Program-made: the position numbers and the translations under genes
Part shown: positions 35,905 through 45,791 of the stretch, one piece after another
Position numbering within the stretch: position 1 is the first letter of the stretch
How the letters are laid out: each line of letters begins with the position of its first letter
Assembly (NCBI GenBank): GCA_964017195.1
Contig: OZ024895.1
Location: forward strand, 35,095,834 to 35,159,833
Source: Siderastrea radians
Lineage: Eukaryota; Cnidaria; Anthozoa; Scleractinia; Rhizangiidae
Reading direction: 5' to 3'
DNA: 64,000 nt
Notes under the pieces: generated by a model
The model's database searches: none
Told to the model about the DNA's origin: nothing
Seen by the model: only the letters and a program-made list of their open reading frames with translations

Positions 35905-38900
35905 CTCCAGCAGCAATTTCTTTTTCCATCTGATTTTTCTCTTGCTGCTTTTTAATTCGTATGAAGCTTTCAGCAGACAGCAAAACAGAATCCAAGATGT
36001 CCAGAGCCGTTCGTTCTACGACAGAAGACTGCTCGTTTTTCTCGTGCGTGTAATTTGTAATGAAGTAGGTTCTCTCGCTGGAACTGCCAATCGTGGATGA
36101 CGCCATGTCAAAAACATTTTCTTTGTCGCTTTCGTCTTTCAGCTTGTCCAGGTAGGTGACGACAGTCACAGGGGAATAGCCTGTGGAGAGAATTTAAAGC
36201 GTTCCTAAGCCCAGTAAATACGGGTATTCTTATGCAATTACCCAATTGCAACAGCACGGCAGTAGACCGTAGTCGGGGAAGGGTTTTGGGCGGAATCGAT
36301 GGCTTTATCCGAGACAGAAGACAAGAAATCATTGATTTTTCTTCCCCTTTCTTATGAAAGAATGACACTGAGCTACCAAGACAGGCGAGGGCTGCCAAAC
36401 GTGAGTTTGGACTATACTTAAAGATGGTTGGGGCAATTAAATAAAGGGAGGTCTTCAGTCACATTTTTTTTATTTATATCTAAAAGGGGTACTTGACTCC
36501 TTGGCAAGCCTTCCTGAATAGTTTTATGGCAAAACCTCACCTCAATCGTAAAAAATCCCCCCGTTCTAAAATGTGTCCTATATTACCCCTTAACCTGTTA
36601 ATATTTATCCAGTACATGAAGGGCCTGGTATAAGGAGGCCGAACTGGGACTAAACGTGGTTATAAATTGTTTGCTCTGGTTTTTGCAGTTGGTGCAAACA
36701 CCTCATGAAAAGAGAAAACATTCGGGATTTGGCTTAATGGTTCCCGCGCTTAGCGGCACCAGTTGCATTTATTCTTCGCTTGGTTGCATGAATAGTTTTT
36801 CTGGCGCTTGAGGCCAGCTATTTGTTTCCAGTCCTTTGGCATCAGTTGCATTATTTCCCTCAATTCCCTGCTTGGAATCATTGTCATGTTTCCCAGGCTT
36901 GGTACCAGTTTCATGTTTCCTGCGCTTGGCAGCAGTTTCATATTTCCCGCCCTTGGCAGCAGTTTCATCTTTCCCGGGCTTGGCAGCAGTTTCATGTTTC
37001 CCGCGCTTGGCACCACTTTCATGTTTCCCGGGCTTGGCACCAGTTTCATGTTTCCCGCCCTTGACACCAGTTTCATGTTTCCCGCCCTTGGCAGCAGTTT
37101 CATGTTTCCTGCCCTTGGCAGCAGTTTCATGTTTCCCGGGCTTGGCACCAGTTTCATGTATCCCGGGCTTGGCAGCATTTTTATGTTTCCCGCGCTTGGC
37201 AGCAGTTTCATGTTTCCCGCCCTTGGCGGCAGTTTCATGTTTCCCGCCCTTGGCAACAGTTTCATGTTTCCCGGGCTTAACAGCAGTTTCATTTTTCCCG
37301 GGCTTGGCAGCAGTTTCATATTTCCCGCGCTTGGCACCAGTTTCATGTTTCCTGCGCTTGGCAGCAGTTTCATGTTTCCCGCGCTTGGCAGCAGTTTCAT
37401 GTTTCCCGCCCTGGGCGCCAGTTTCATTTTTTCCGCCCTTGGCAACAGTTTCATGTTTCCCGCCCTTGGCACCAGTTTCATGTTTCCCGCCCTTGGCACC
37501 AGTTTCATGTTTCTCGCCCTTGGCACCAGTTTCATGTTTCCCGCCCCTGGCACCAGTTTCATGTTTCCCGGGCTTGGCACCAGTTTCATGTTTCCCGGGC
37601 TTGGCACCAGTTTCGTGTTTCCCGCCCTTGGCACCAGTCTCACGGTTTCCCGCCCTTGGCACTAGTTGCATGTTTCCCGCCCTTGGCACCAGTTTCATGT
37701 TTCCCGCCCTTGGCACCAGTCTCATGTTGTCCGCGCTTGGCACCAGTTGAGGACTTTATTAAAACTTTTTTAAATGAAGTCCTTAAGTCCTCAGCTTCTA
37801 CGTTCGCGCGTTTCAGAGACCAACTTGGTATAGTGATGTTTAGAAGGAATAGAGCGTAATCCCTTTATTTACGCAGTAAAAACTGCAAATTAGTGGATCA
37901 GTATAAACGGTTCCTTCTGAGAGCGAATCTCTCAAGTGTTAGCATGGAATTGTTTCTTATGTGATTGTGGTTTGGTTGGAAGGACTTGGAATCATTAAAT
38001 GTAACTGGTAGCCGAAAATTTAGTAGGCTACAATGTAACATTACTTAATACGAGTTGTCCTTTTCGATTAAGGTACAATCAGTGTGGGTACGATGACTTG
38101 AACGGGACGACAGCCTGCGCTCGGCAGTCTGCCTTTATAGGCAGGATTTTGATCAGCTGATCGAAGTAACGTTTGAGCACCATGGTTTAGTTCGTAAACG
38201 AACTGCTCTTAAGCTTATAAACACAAGACCGGTTTCGGACCCCTTAAAAAAGGATCCTTCTTCAGTTGCTAAAGCTTTTTTTCTGAATAGCTCTAAAGGC
38301 GAGCTAGATTAAAGTCTTTAATAGTATGCCACTAATAGACGCTAAAGTGTTCGGATACGTGATCCTACGAGGTGCGAGAAAGTTTCGCTTGAATGGTCTA
38401 TTGTGTAGAAACCAGCAATTATGTAATTTGACTGCGTATATATGGCTGTTGGATAGTCAAAAAATCCGTTAGCCTTCGTTGAACGTAGAGATCCGCCAGG
38501 GCGGTAGCACTTACGCGGGCTAGAGGTTTTTTGAAATCCAAGTTTTACTAAAGTCCTCAAGTCCTCATGATCAGCGTCTACGTTCGCTTGTTTTAGAGAC
38601 CAACTTGGTATAATGATGTTTTATAGAAGGAATAGAGCGTAATCCCTTTATTTATGCAGTAAAAACTACAAATTAGTGGATTAGTATAAAAGGTTCCTTC
38701 TGAGAGCGAATCTGTCAAGTGTGAGCATGGAATTGGCTTCTTATTTAATGTGATTGTGGTTTGGTTGGAAGGACTTAGAATCATTACGTGTAACTGGTAG
38801 CCGACAATTTAGCAGACTACACCTCTGTGTACGGTTTCCCTCGATTGGCGCAAATTGCGTGTTTTCCCCAGTTGGCAGCAGTTGCATGTTGTCCCGCGTT

Positions 38901-41091
38901 TGGTGCTAGCCGCACATTTTCCAGGCTCACAACTATTTGTATATTTCTCTGCGAGTTCTCATCACTCCATTGCTTTGTTTGCGGTTTTTGCGATTAGCTT
39001 AATAAGTAACCTTACGTAAATTTAGCGTAAGATCTAAAAAACAAACTACTGAGGCACAGAAAATACATTTTTTCTTACCGTCCTCTCTAAAATGCTCTCT
39101 AATCTTCTTCAGTGCATTTTCGTACTTGCGATCCTTTAATCGAGGATCATTCGCCTTCACAACAAATATCACAGCGTGAACATATTTGGCGAGTTCATTA
39201 GTTTTCCTTGCGGTCTGAGGATTTCCTTTTCCACTCAGCCCTGGGTCACAATCCCGTTGGATCTCTTCACCTGGACGAATTCTTAGATAAGAAAAACAAA
39301 AACAAAATGAACTTATTGAGAGGAAAGCCACCTTGGATAAATTTTCTGTCCCTTTTTTCTAACCAGAGTTGATGAGAGTTAAAATCAACGAGAGACTGAG
39401 TCAAAAAGAAAGTCGGACATCCAGGTATTTGTCTGTTGTCGGAAGGCTTTTAACTTTGGTAAATTTGGCATATGTATAGTGTAGTATACTAGCATAAACA
39501 GGGCATAAAAATTGCTTCCCCGGCAATACCGCGTACCATCGATTTCGGGTATTCTGGTACACTGGATAACTTAAAAAAAAGTTTTTTCGTGCAACCACTA
39601 ACCTCCTAGCCAACCGTGAATAGACGAATGTTGGATGTCATTCTTTAGCGATAGTTAATTGAGCAGACTCAGACTCGATAAGACCACACGAGGGTCGGTG
39701 ACAGAGAATAAGAGTTTGAGGGGAAAAAAGCCGGAAAGAGAGAGTTCGACATCTCTTGTTTAATTCCGCTTAAAACTAAAGAGCGCCTATTCCCTACCTT
39801 CCGGACATTATGTTGAGACATTCGTCAAGTAGCTTTTCGTCGCCCTCAAAAAATCCCCTGGTATCCACCAGCCGAATTTGTTTCTGCACGTAGTACTCCT
39901 CAAGATTAATGGTGCCTTCTTTTCCTGTACTTTGTTCAAATGCACCTTGAACTTCTCCAAGAGCTCGCTGTAAAGTGCCTTTATAAAAAAAAAACAATGA
40001 AAAACCGAAATGGTTAAAGAAACGAGCGAATCTTTCTCTTAGACAAACGCGTGAGATTCTAATCTGTAAAATCCTGGGACGTACGGAGATTTCCAAAGAT
40101 GTATCGCAAAAATCCGAGTTTTTCCGAAGATGAGCAAAGATTTCCGTAAAGGAACCCCAAAGGAAGTTGTAAAGCCAGTTTCATAACACGATCGATATAA
40201 GTTTTCGAACGTGTCAGTGACGTGTTCATGTTGTTCGAACAGATTTTATATTAGGTCAACCGACCCAAATTTGAGGTCACCAGGTAAGATAATTTGCTCT
40301 GTAAACCTGAGCTCGGAATTTTAGATACGCCGATGTTAATTTACGAATACTGCGTGAGAGTTGAGTCTCGAAAAAAGTGCAACCAACAATTCCTTGATTT
40401 GCCCTGACGAAGGGCTAACGCTCGAAACGTCAGCTTTCAATCTCTTTACGGTGGCCAATTTGAAAAGTCAACCGGTTGATAAATCCAAAATTTTGTGTCT
40501 CAAAACAAGTGTCTGGGGGCCGTTATATGTGGGAGGAGGGGCAAGGGGAACGTACGAAATAGACGGGGGAGAGGTATAAAGGATTTCAATCTCTCATTGA
40601 AGGCAGAGGGTGAGGATTCTTGGCGTTTTTGGGAGCTGTTATTTTCTATTGAAAGGATCAAACACCCACCACTAGTAACAACGAAAACTTTTCTTACCAA
40701 CAAAGCTTGTTTTCCCGGAGCCTGTTGGTCCAATTAAAGCTATGCGTATCAAATCCAAATCATCAACGTCCAGGTCTCGGAAAGCTTCCTTTTTGATCCT
40801 CGGGCATGTCTGGAAGTCATAATTCATCAGGTCATTTTGCAGTCGGCAAAACGCTTGTTCCTCCTCCAGCTTCCTTATCTTCTCCTCTCCCTCGCATTTT
40901 TTACCCTCTAAAATTCTTCTTTGGTTCTCGTCTTCACACATCGCACGTTCTTGCGCGTCGCGTAAGGCTTGTTCACGTTGCCTTGCCATCTCGCTCTCCA
41001 ATTCTCTCATTCTTCGCTCGTTCTCCTCTTGGGCTTGCTGTCGGCCCTGGTTACTTGCATTTGGATCTGTTCTGTCCACTGTTTCATAACT
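35905..41091 (-). CDS. IFI44-like P-loop GTPase with coiled coil, copy B (5' end missing)
   Basis: Four exons on the minus strand: 41091-40698, 39978-39798, 39281-39079 and 36180-35905. Lengths (394, 181, 203, 276) and phases equal those of copy A, and the frame is unbroken. Exon 1 has the coiled coil (about 75 residues, with EENERRMRELESEMARQREQ) and Walker A GPTGSGKTSF. Exon 2 has IRLVDTRGFFEGDEKLL (G3). Exon 3 has CDPGLSGKGNPQ and HAVIFVVKANDPRL. Exon 4 has PVTVVTYLDKLKDESD and FITNYTHEKNE. The exon 4 donor is phase 1 and could join the exon at 22444-22697, giving about 435 residues. Intron 3 contains a 27-base minisatellite and a Penelope-related insertion. Exon 1 starts at an acceptor (TTCTTAAAG), so the start codon lies upstream of 41091. 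Function is as in copy A; GTP binding is plausible from the motifs, and an immune role is inferred from the family. Confidence 0.72.
36865..37750. repeat. 27-base minisatellite, about 33 units
   Basis: Unit CCCGCCCTTGGCACCAGT plus TTCATGTTT, very regular. Most changes fall at two spots: 'ggcacc/ggcagc' and the triplet 'gcc/ggg/gcg'. Because 27 is a multiple of three and the unit lacks stops in several frames, up to four frames on both strands stay open for over 280 codons. Changes are mostly amino-acid-altering in every frame, so protein selection is not indicated. It lies in intron 3 of GTPase copy B. Diverged units of the same kind continue at 38824-38930. Confidence 0.9.
37779..38030 (+). 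repeat. Direct duplication, left copy
   Basis: About 250 bases, nearly identical to 38553-38815 ('agagaccaacttggtata', 'ggaatagagcgtaatccctt', 'ggttccttctgagagcgaat'). The two copies flank about 520 bases holding a hammerhead-like motif. Confidence 0.8.
38229..38266 (-). ncRNA. Hammerhead-like ribozyme core (Penelope-associated type)
   Basis: On the minus strand: CTGAAGA, A, a 6-base stem GGATCC pairing with GGGTCC across a T-rich loop, then GAAAC and CGGTC. This is the order CUGANGA - stem II - GAAA expected of a hammerhead ribozyme, of the minimal form reported in Penelope-like elements. Stems I and III could not be established and cleavage is unproven. It lies between two direct copies of a 250-base repeat. 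Confidence 0.4.
38553..38815 (+). repeat. Direct duplication, right copy
   Basis: Second copy of the 250-base block at 37779-38030, with small indels. The minisatellite-like units resume beyond it at 38824, so the insertion with its duplicated flanks appears to have split the edge of the minisatellite. Confidence 0.8.
40398..40425 (+). ncRNA. Hammerhead-like ribozyme core (Penelope-associated type)
   Basis: CTGACGA, A, GGGC-TAAC-GCTC (a 4-base stem with one G:U pair), then GAAAC and GTC. Same layout as the motif at 38229-38266 but on the other strand. The surrounding 40380-40480 looks like a Penelope-type terminal repeat fragment. It lies in intron 1 of GTPase copy B; the matching intron of copy A lacks it, so it inserted after the duplication. 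Confidence 0.4.
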
Positions 41092-41099
41092 CTTTAAGA

Positions 41100-41163
41100 A
41101 ATCAGTCAACAGATCGATCGATCGATCAATCAATCAATCAATCAACCAATTAATCAATCAATT

Positions 41164-41205
<42 letters not shown>

Positions 41206-41310
41206 CCAACCAACCAGTCAGCCAGTCAGTTAGTCAGTCAGTGAGTCAGTGAGTCAGTGAGTCAGTGAGTCAGTGAGTCAGTGAGTCAGTGAGTCAGTCA
41301 GTCAGTCATC
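41100..41310. repeat. Tetranucleotide arrays (ATCA)n and (AGTC/AGTG)n
   Basis: GATCGATCAATCAATC units give way to CAACCAACC and then to AGTCAGTGAGTCAGTG units. They lie just upstream of exon 1 of GTPase copy B (minus strand), and their sense changes stepwise along the array. Confidence 0.85.
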
Positions 41311-42053
41311 CCTAATTTATCCCTGCGAGAAAGGGGCATTTTTTCCCGTAATCTTGTATGCGACCGCAGGCATCGCGCGACTTGAAAAATTGTTATCGCG
41401 TGACTTGAAAATTACTATCGGGTAACTTAAAATCGGAAACGTTATTGTGAAATATCAAAACAAAACAAAACAAAACACAAATGATTAAAAAATCATCCTC
41501 AGGGGTGAGCCTTCTTTCATTTTCGTTTGTGCTTGCCCTGAAATGTCTTCCTTGCTTCCCATAAAATCATAAAGTCAATCTCATAAGATATTCGGTGACA
41601 ATAAAATCTAGTACGTTCACATCACAAAATAACTTTTTGGGTTTTCATATTTTTGGTCACGGTCACGAAAGCATTCGTTTCGCTCCGCTATACCGTCTTT
41701 TTAAGTTTTTTTTTCCACTTATGATCTGCGGAAGGCATTTTTGCTGTTATATTTCAATAGATTTATAATGGATACAAAAAATATTCGATCGACTGACCGG
41801 ACTGAGACTGAGTGGCCTGGCAGAATAGATCATAGGCACGCAATGCGTGAAGAGCAAATGACGTTTTGTTCCGCAATATGGTGAAATTTATGAACACAAG
41901 CTATGGGTGTCACACCACTGCAGTGCGGACTGTGCGGTCCCTTCCCCCCTCCCCGACAACTTGCGGCTGATGTAACATGTCTTTGTAAGAGCAAAGAATC
42001 AACATATTCAGTTATCATAAAACAGGGTAACGAGCAGCGTGACTACGTGACAG
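41311..42053. other. No gene seen
   Basis: Expected location of 5' exons of GTPase copy B. A minus-strand open frame at 41830-42018 begins MITEYVDSLLLQRHV but has no family signature and no counterpart near copy A. No exon is called. Confidence 0.35.
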
Positions 42054-42632
42054 TTAAGGTGATTCCCTTCAATTGCATTGCGCATCCTTTCTTCGCATCA
42101 TTTTTTGGCGTGATTAGCGCGCGCACGAACGGGGAACTTGATAGGTTCACTATGAAAGCTGAGCAGTCCAGAGAAATAAGTGGTCGTTTCCTCCAAAACG
42201 AGCTTGGTGAATCCATTTCTTAATGCATAAATTCAAGTGGCACACTGTTGAGTAAAATATGTCGCAAATTTAAGAAAAGTAAAAAATTCTGGCTTGAGGC
42301 ATTTTTATTTAAACGTCTTTAGGTACATCAGAGTATGTACGCACGCGGCAAATTCTTTACTTTTTTTCATATCCTTAATTCCTGTTCAACTAAAATAGTA
42401 TACAATGCGAGATAAATGTCTATTTTGTTGAACTGCTCCTGATTACTAGGGTTTCTCAGGAAAACCTTGCGGGTCGTATAGTTGCTATCAATGGCTATCC
42501 ATGTTGTCCTAAAACAAGCTGGGTGACCCCTATTTTCTATTGCATTTTTGAAATGTTCTAAACATAATTACCAATTGGACCACGTCTCGGAAAATTTTAA
42601 ATATTCCTTTTATTTCGATGGAATCACCTTAA
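42054..42632. mobile_element. Possible TTAA-flanked element (GGTGATTCC ends)
   Basis: TTAA then GGTGATTCCCTTCAATTG at the left; TTCGATGGAATCACC then TTAA at the right. The inverted match is short (9 perfect bases, then partial). 571 bases, non-coding. The right end resembles that of the element at 24681 (TTTCGATCGAGTCACC), so they may be related families. Confidence 0.55.
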
Positions 42633-42874
42633 TCATAGCCTGACATTAGAATTACGTGCAAAGTAAATAAAGCTGTTCGTTTCCCTTTCTTCAAAGACAA
42701 CATATCCTAACACGTCTGTTTCTTGCAATTTGGATGAATTCAAGCCCTGACAAGCGTGAAAAAAACTTGCAAAATTCAATAGGCCTCTGTTACAATCATC
42801 AGTCATGCTTTCTCTTGCAGACGAAGCGAAGGAGATAACACTGGATAACTTAACTGATAATTATGTAGGTATTA

Positions 42875-43040
42875 TGAAGGTATCATTTTCTATCCTCAAT
42901 AGATCGCTCAGTGATTTTGCGATGACTGTGCAGCTACTTGCGATGAATAATACAACGTATAGTGTTTATGGTGGTGCATATTCGTTGGATTTCAATCACT
43001 ATAGTAACAGCTATTAAGTTTTGAAAACAGTACAACCTGT
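42875..43040 (+). repeat. ~145-base repeat unit outside the large transposon, left side
   Basis: Starts 'gaaggtatcattttctatcc', ends 'agctattaagttttgaaaac'. The same unit occurs twice in tandem, in the same orientation, at 55161-55320 and 55338-55490. A 47-codon frame is open in the first copy, but the second has a stop in it, so it is probably not a gene. Confidence 0.7.
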
Positions 43041-43251
43041 AGCCTCGGGGGTGGAGTAGCGAAGGAGCGAAAAATAGAGAGAGAGAGCTTGCAAGGACGT
43101 CTCAGGAATTGGGTGTTTTGAAAACGCGGGATCAGGGTGCGGAGTGCGGAGTGCGGGGTGCAGGGTCAACAAAAACCGAAAAAAACAATGATAATAATTA
43201 TAATAAAACGACCAAAATATAACGAAAAACAAAAGAAAATAGCTAAATGCA

Positions 43252-44354
43252 TACAAAAATACAATAAAAAATTCAAGAGAATATAAAAAATAGAGCGAGA
43301 ATTGAATATTTGACTGTCACGCGAACCAATAAATAAGTGAATAAATATATAAATGTTTTCATTGCGTAGGAGATGCCAGTTCCAGTAAAAGAAATTTGAT
43401 AGGAGGGGATGGGCTGGGCAATTCTTTTTCTGTAGGAATTTGTTTTCGCGGCAAAAAGCTTTGTATGAATTTAATTTCACTAGCTTGCGACGTATTTCTT
43501 TGCTTTGTGCCGCTATGCTGAAGCTGTGCAGGAATTTTGTTTTCGTATTTGCCCAACCACCGCCCCCCCCCCCCCCCCTTATCCCCCTTCAAAAGGGAAA
43601 TGGTCCGTCCCTAACCCTTAAAGCCCCAATAGTAACAAGCATGTAAATTCTCGGCTCGCAATATCATTACTTGATCAAACATGTAGGTCGTGAGAAAAAA
43701 GGAAATGATCACCAAAGACAAAATGTCTTCATCTCTGAGCAAATTCTTCCAACTAGTACTATAAGAAATATATGGAGAGCAATAAGGAGAACATGCATGT
43801 TGATATTGGGGCTTAAAGGGCTAAACAGCTATGTCTATGACTAGACATGGACAGCCGATTGTTCACTTCAATTTCTTTAGGAAAAAATTACTTGTCTTTT
43901 TGGAACCAGCAAAATGCAACTGAACGGTATACGAGCGATCGGAGCCAATGGAGTCAGCAGTTCCTAACATGTTGATTTCACACACGACAATAAAATCGTG
44001 TACTGCTTGCGGAATTGTTCCCGTAAATTTGCAATCTTCGCATCGTCAATCTTTTCCTTGATCTTAGCATCAATACAATCTTGAATTCTCGGATTTTGGC
44101 ATCGGTACAATCTCTGCAACACCGCAGCGAGAGCGATTTGATAAAACCTGCGTGTACAGAACACACGGAACAAGTGCTCAGCTCTTTGTTGTAATGTTTG
44201 TTTTGAAAGTCACGACATCCCATTTTGTATCAAAGTCCCAACAGCCTCCATCTGGTCACTCTGTTATCGAATGTATATTGCACAATTCTATGCAAATGTT
44301 CAATGTTCTCTTTAACTATATACTTTACTTGTACATTTAAATTGGATTTTTGTA
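43252..44354. mobile_element. TA-flanked element nested in the left inverted repeat
   Basis: The element is 43254-44352 (1099 bases) with TA at both sides (43252-43253, 44353-44354). Its ends are CAAAAATACAAT and the inverse of CAAAAATCCAAT. The right arm of the giant transposon gives the uninterrupted sequence ('aatacatactattgatccc'), against 'aatgcaTA' plus 'ctactgatccc' here, so the insertion and its TA duplication are directly visible. Non-autonomous; the minus-strand frame at 43964-44223 has no recognisable domain. It contains a smaller MITE at 43615-43820. Confidence 0.83.
43611..43824. mobile_element. MITE nested in the TA-flanked element
   Basis: CTAA, then CCCTTAAAGCCCCAATAGTA at the left; ATATTGGGGCTTAAAGGG then CTAA at the right. 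206 bases. Its ends resemble the CCCTTTAA-type MITE at 25101, whose target is TTAA, so CTAA may be a variant target. A third level of nesting. Confidence 0.65.
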
Positions 44355-45016
44355 CTACTGATCCCAGACGTCCTTTCAAATGGCTTGAATTTTGCGTCAC
44401 TTCACGGGCCGTTGATTTCACTCTGCGGTTTCAAAAATACTAATCACGTGACTAAAAGTTTGTTGACCGCAAGCTGACCACAAAATGTGTAACGTTGAGC
44501 ATGGGACGAATGAATTTTACTATGGCGTCAATTCGTGGACAAAAAGTTCATCTCGTCGTCTCGACCTCTCATCTCGTCGTCTCTTCGTGCCATCTCGTTG
44601 TGTCATCATTTCATCTCGTCGTGTAGACCTGTCATCTCGTTGTGTTGTTCTCTCATCTCGTCGTTTTGTCGTGTCATCTCGTCGTGTCGTTCTTTCGTCT
44701 CGTTGTGTCGACCTGTCATCTCGTGTCATCTCGTCGTTTGGTCGTGCCATCTCGTCGTGTGGCTCTTTCGTCTCGTCGTGTCGACCTGTCATCTCGGGTC
44801 AGCTCGTTGTTTTGTCGAGTCATCTCGTCGTGTCGTTCTTTCATCTCGTTGTTTTGTCGTGTCATCTCTTGGAGTCGTCGTGTTACCTCGTCGTGTTGTC
44901 TTGTCATCTCGTCATTTCATTTATCAAATCAACGAAGGACTGGATACTAGGCTTTGAAAAAAGGGAAGTGCGCAAGCTCACATGCTTTCCCGCTTTCGCA
45001 CATCGCTTCTCGCAAG

Positions 45017-45760
45017 ATGGACGAAGTCAATGCTGTAAAGGATATTTTGAAAGACGCCCTTTCTCGAATTGACGGCATACAAAGCCCTTCACAAGCTTCT
45101 CAGACTCAGAATCCTCAGAATATTCCCCAGCAACAAATTCCAGAGTCGACTAGTTTGTTAGTAGCCAGAGCGCAAAATAATTTCAGGTAGGTATAAACCA
45201 GCAAATTAAGCCTCAATAAATTATATGCGGTCACTGTCAGAGTATCAAATACTGTTTAGATCTATCAGAAACAAGGCCTTATACTCGGAAGCATTCAAAA
45301 TTTGTCTTGTGGAGCTTGAGGAGGGGGAATGATATTTTGTCAGAATAATATGATATAAGCTTACAATCGGACTAGTTGAGTTTTCCAAAGTGTTATAATA
45401 TGTTAACCGCTATTTCAGTTAATAATATTGCGGATGAAAGATGCAAATCAAAAAGGCACGATACTAAAAAGAAAAGAAAGAACTAAAGTGAATGTGTGTG
45501 CCTATCACGGCCAATTTTAGATGTACAGATTTTAATTATATTTAAGGGATAATTATTTTTAAAATAGGATTAAAGGTGAGGGTGTGTATATATAGTTTCA
45601 TGAAATGCCTTAAGAAATTAGTCCTTAGTTTTGAGTTTTTTAACAAAGAATTTTATATGAACCGATTTTACTGTGTATATACTTTGTATAAAGTTTAATT
45701 TTAGTTTTTATTAGTTTTATTATTTCGCACAACCCTACAAGCTGCAGAGCTTTAATTTTA

Positions 45761-45791
<31 letters not shown>

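Larger units (their letters stand above)
43111..44925 (+). repeat. Left terminal inverted repeat of the giant transposon (interrupted)
   Basis: 43111-43253 pairs with 54293-54417. 44355-44545 pairs with 53936-54292, the right arm being longer by about 170 bases. 44550-44925 is an array of about 18 units of a 21-base repeat (TCTCGTCGTGTCGACCTGTC and variants) that pairs with 53545-53935. The unit has no stops, which gives long spurious frames. A 1.1 kb insertion at 43254-44352 splits the arm. As the array ends some 90 bases before the ATG of the HECT gene, the arm may contain its promoter. Confidence 0.85.

Noticed and set aside
36750..37750. Long open frames of 285-324 codons on both strands (MKLVPRAGN, KHETGAKPG, SFMFPALG repeats)
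   Set aside because: They are by-products of a 27-base stop-free repeat; four frames are open at once and unit changes alter the protein in all of them. Kept only as a minisatellite.
41830..42018. Possible first exon of GTPase copy B (MITEYVDSLLLQRHV)
   Set aside because: No counterpart upstream of copy A and no convincing donor was established.
42805..43017. 70-codon frame ending GGAYSLDFNHYSNSY, with similar sequence at 55161-55490
   Set aside because: The second copy has an in-frame stop and changes are not biased to silent sites; treated as a repeat.
43964..44223. Minus-strand frames (QNPRIQDCIDAKIKEKIDD and others)
   Set aside because: They lie inside the TA-flanked insertion, have no splice support and no recognisable domain.
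44485..45072. 195-codon frame rich in SSRRV/SSCR repeats and similar frames at 53529-53978
   Set aside because: Products of the 21-base arrays in the inverted repeats; open on both strands and unlike any protein.
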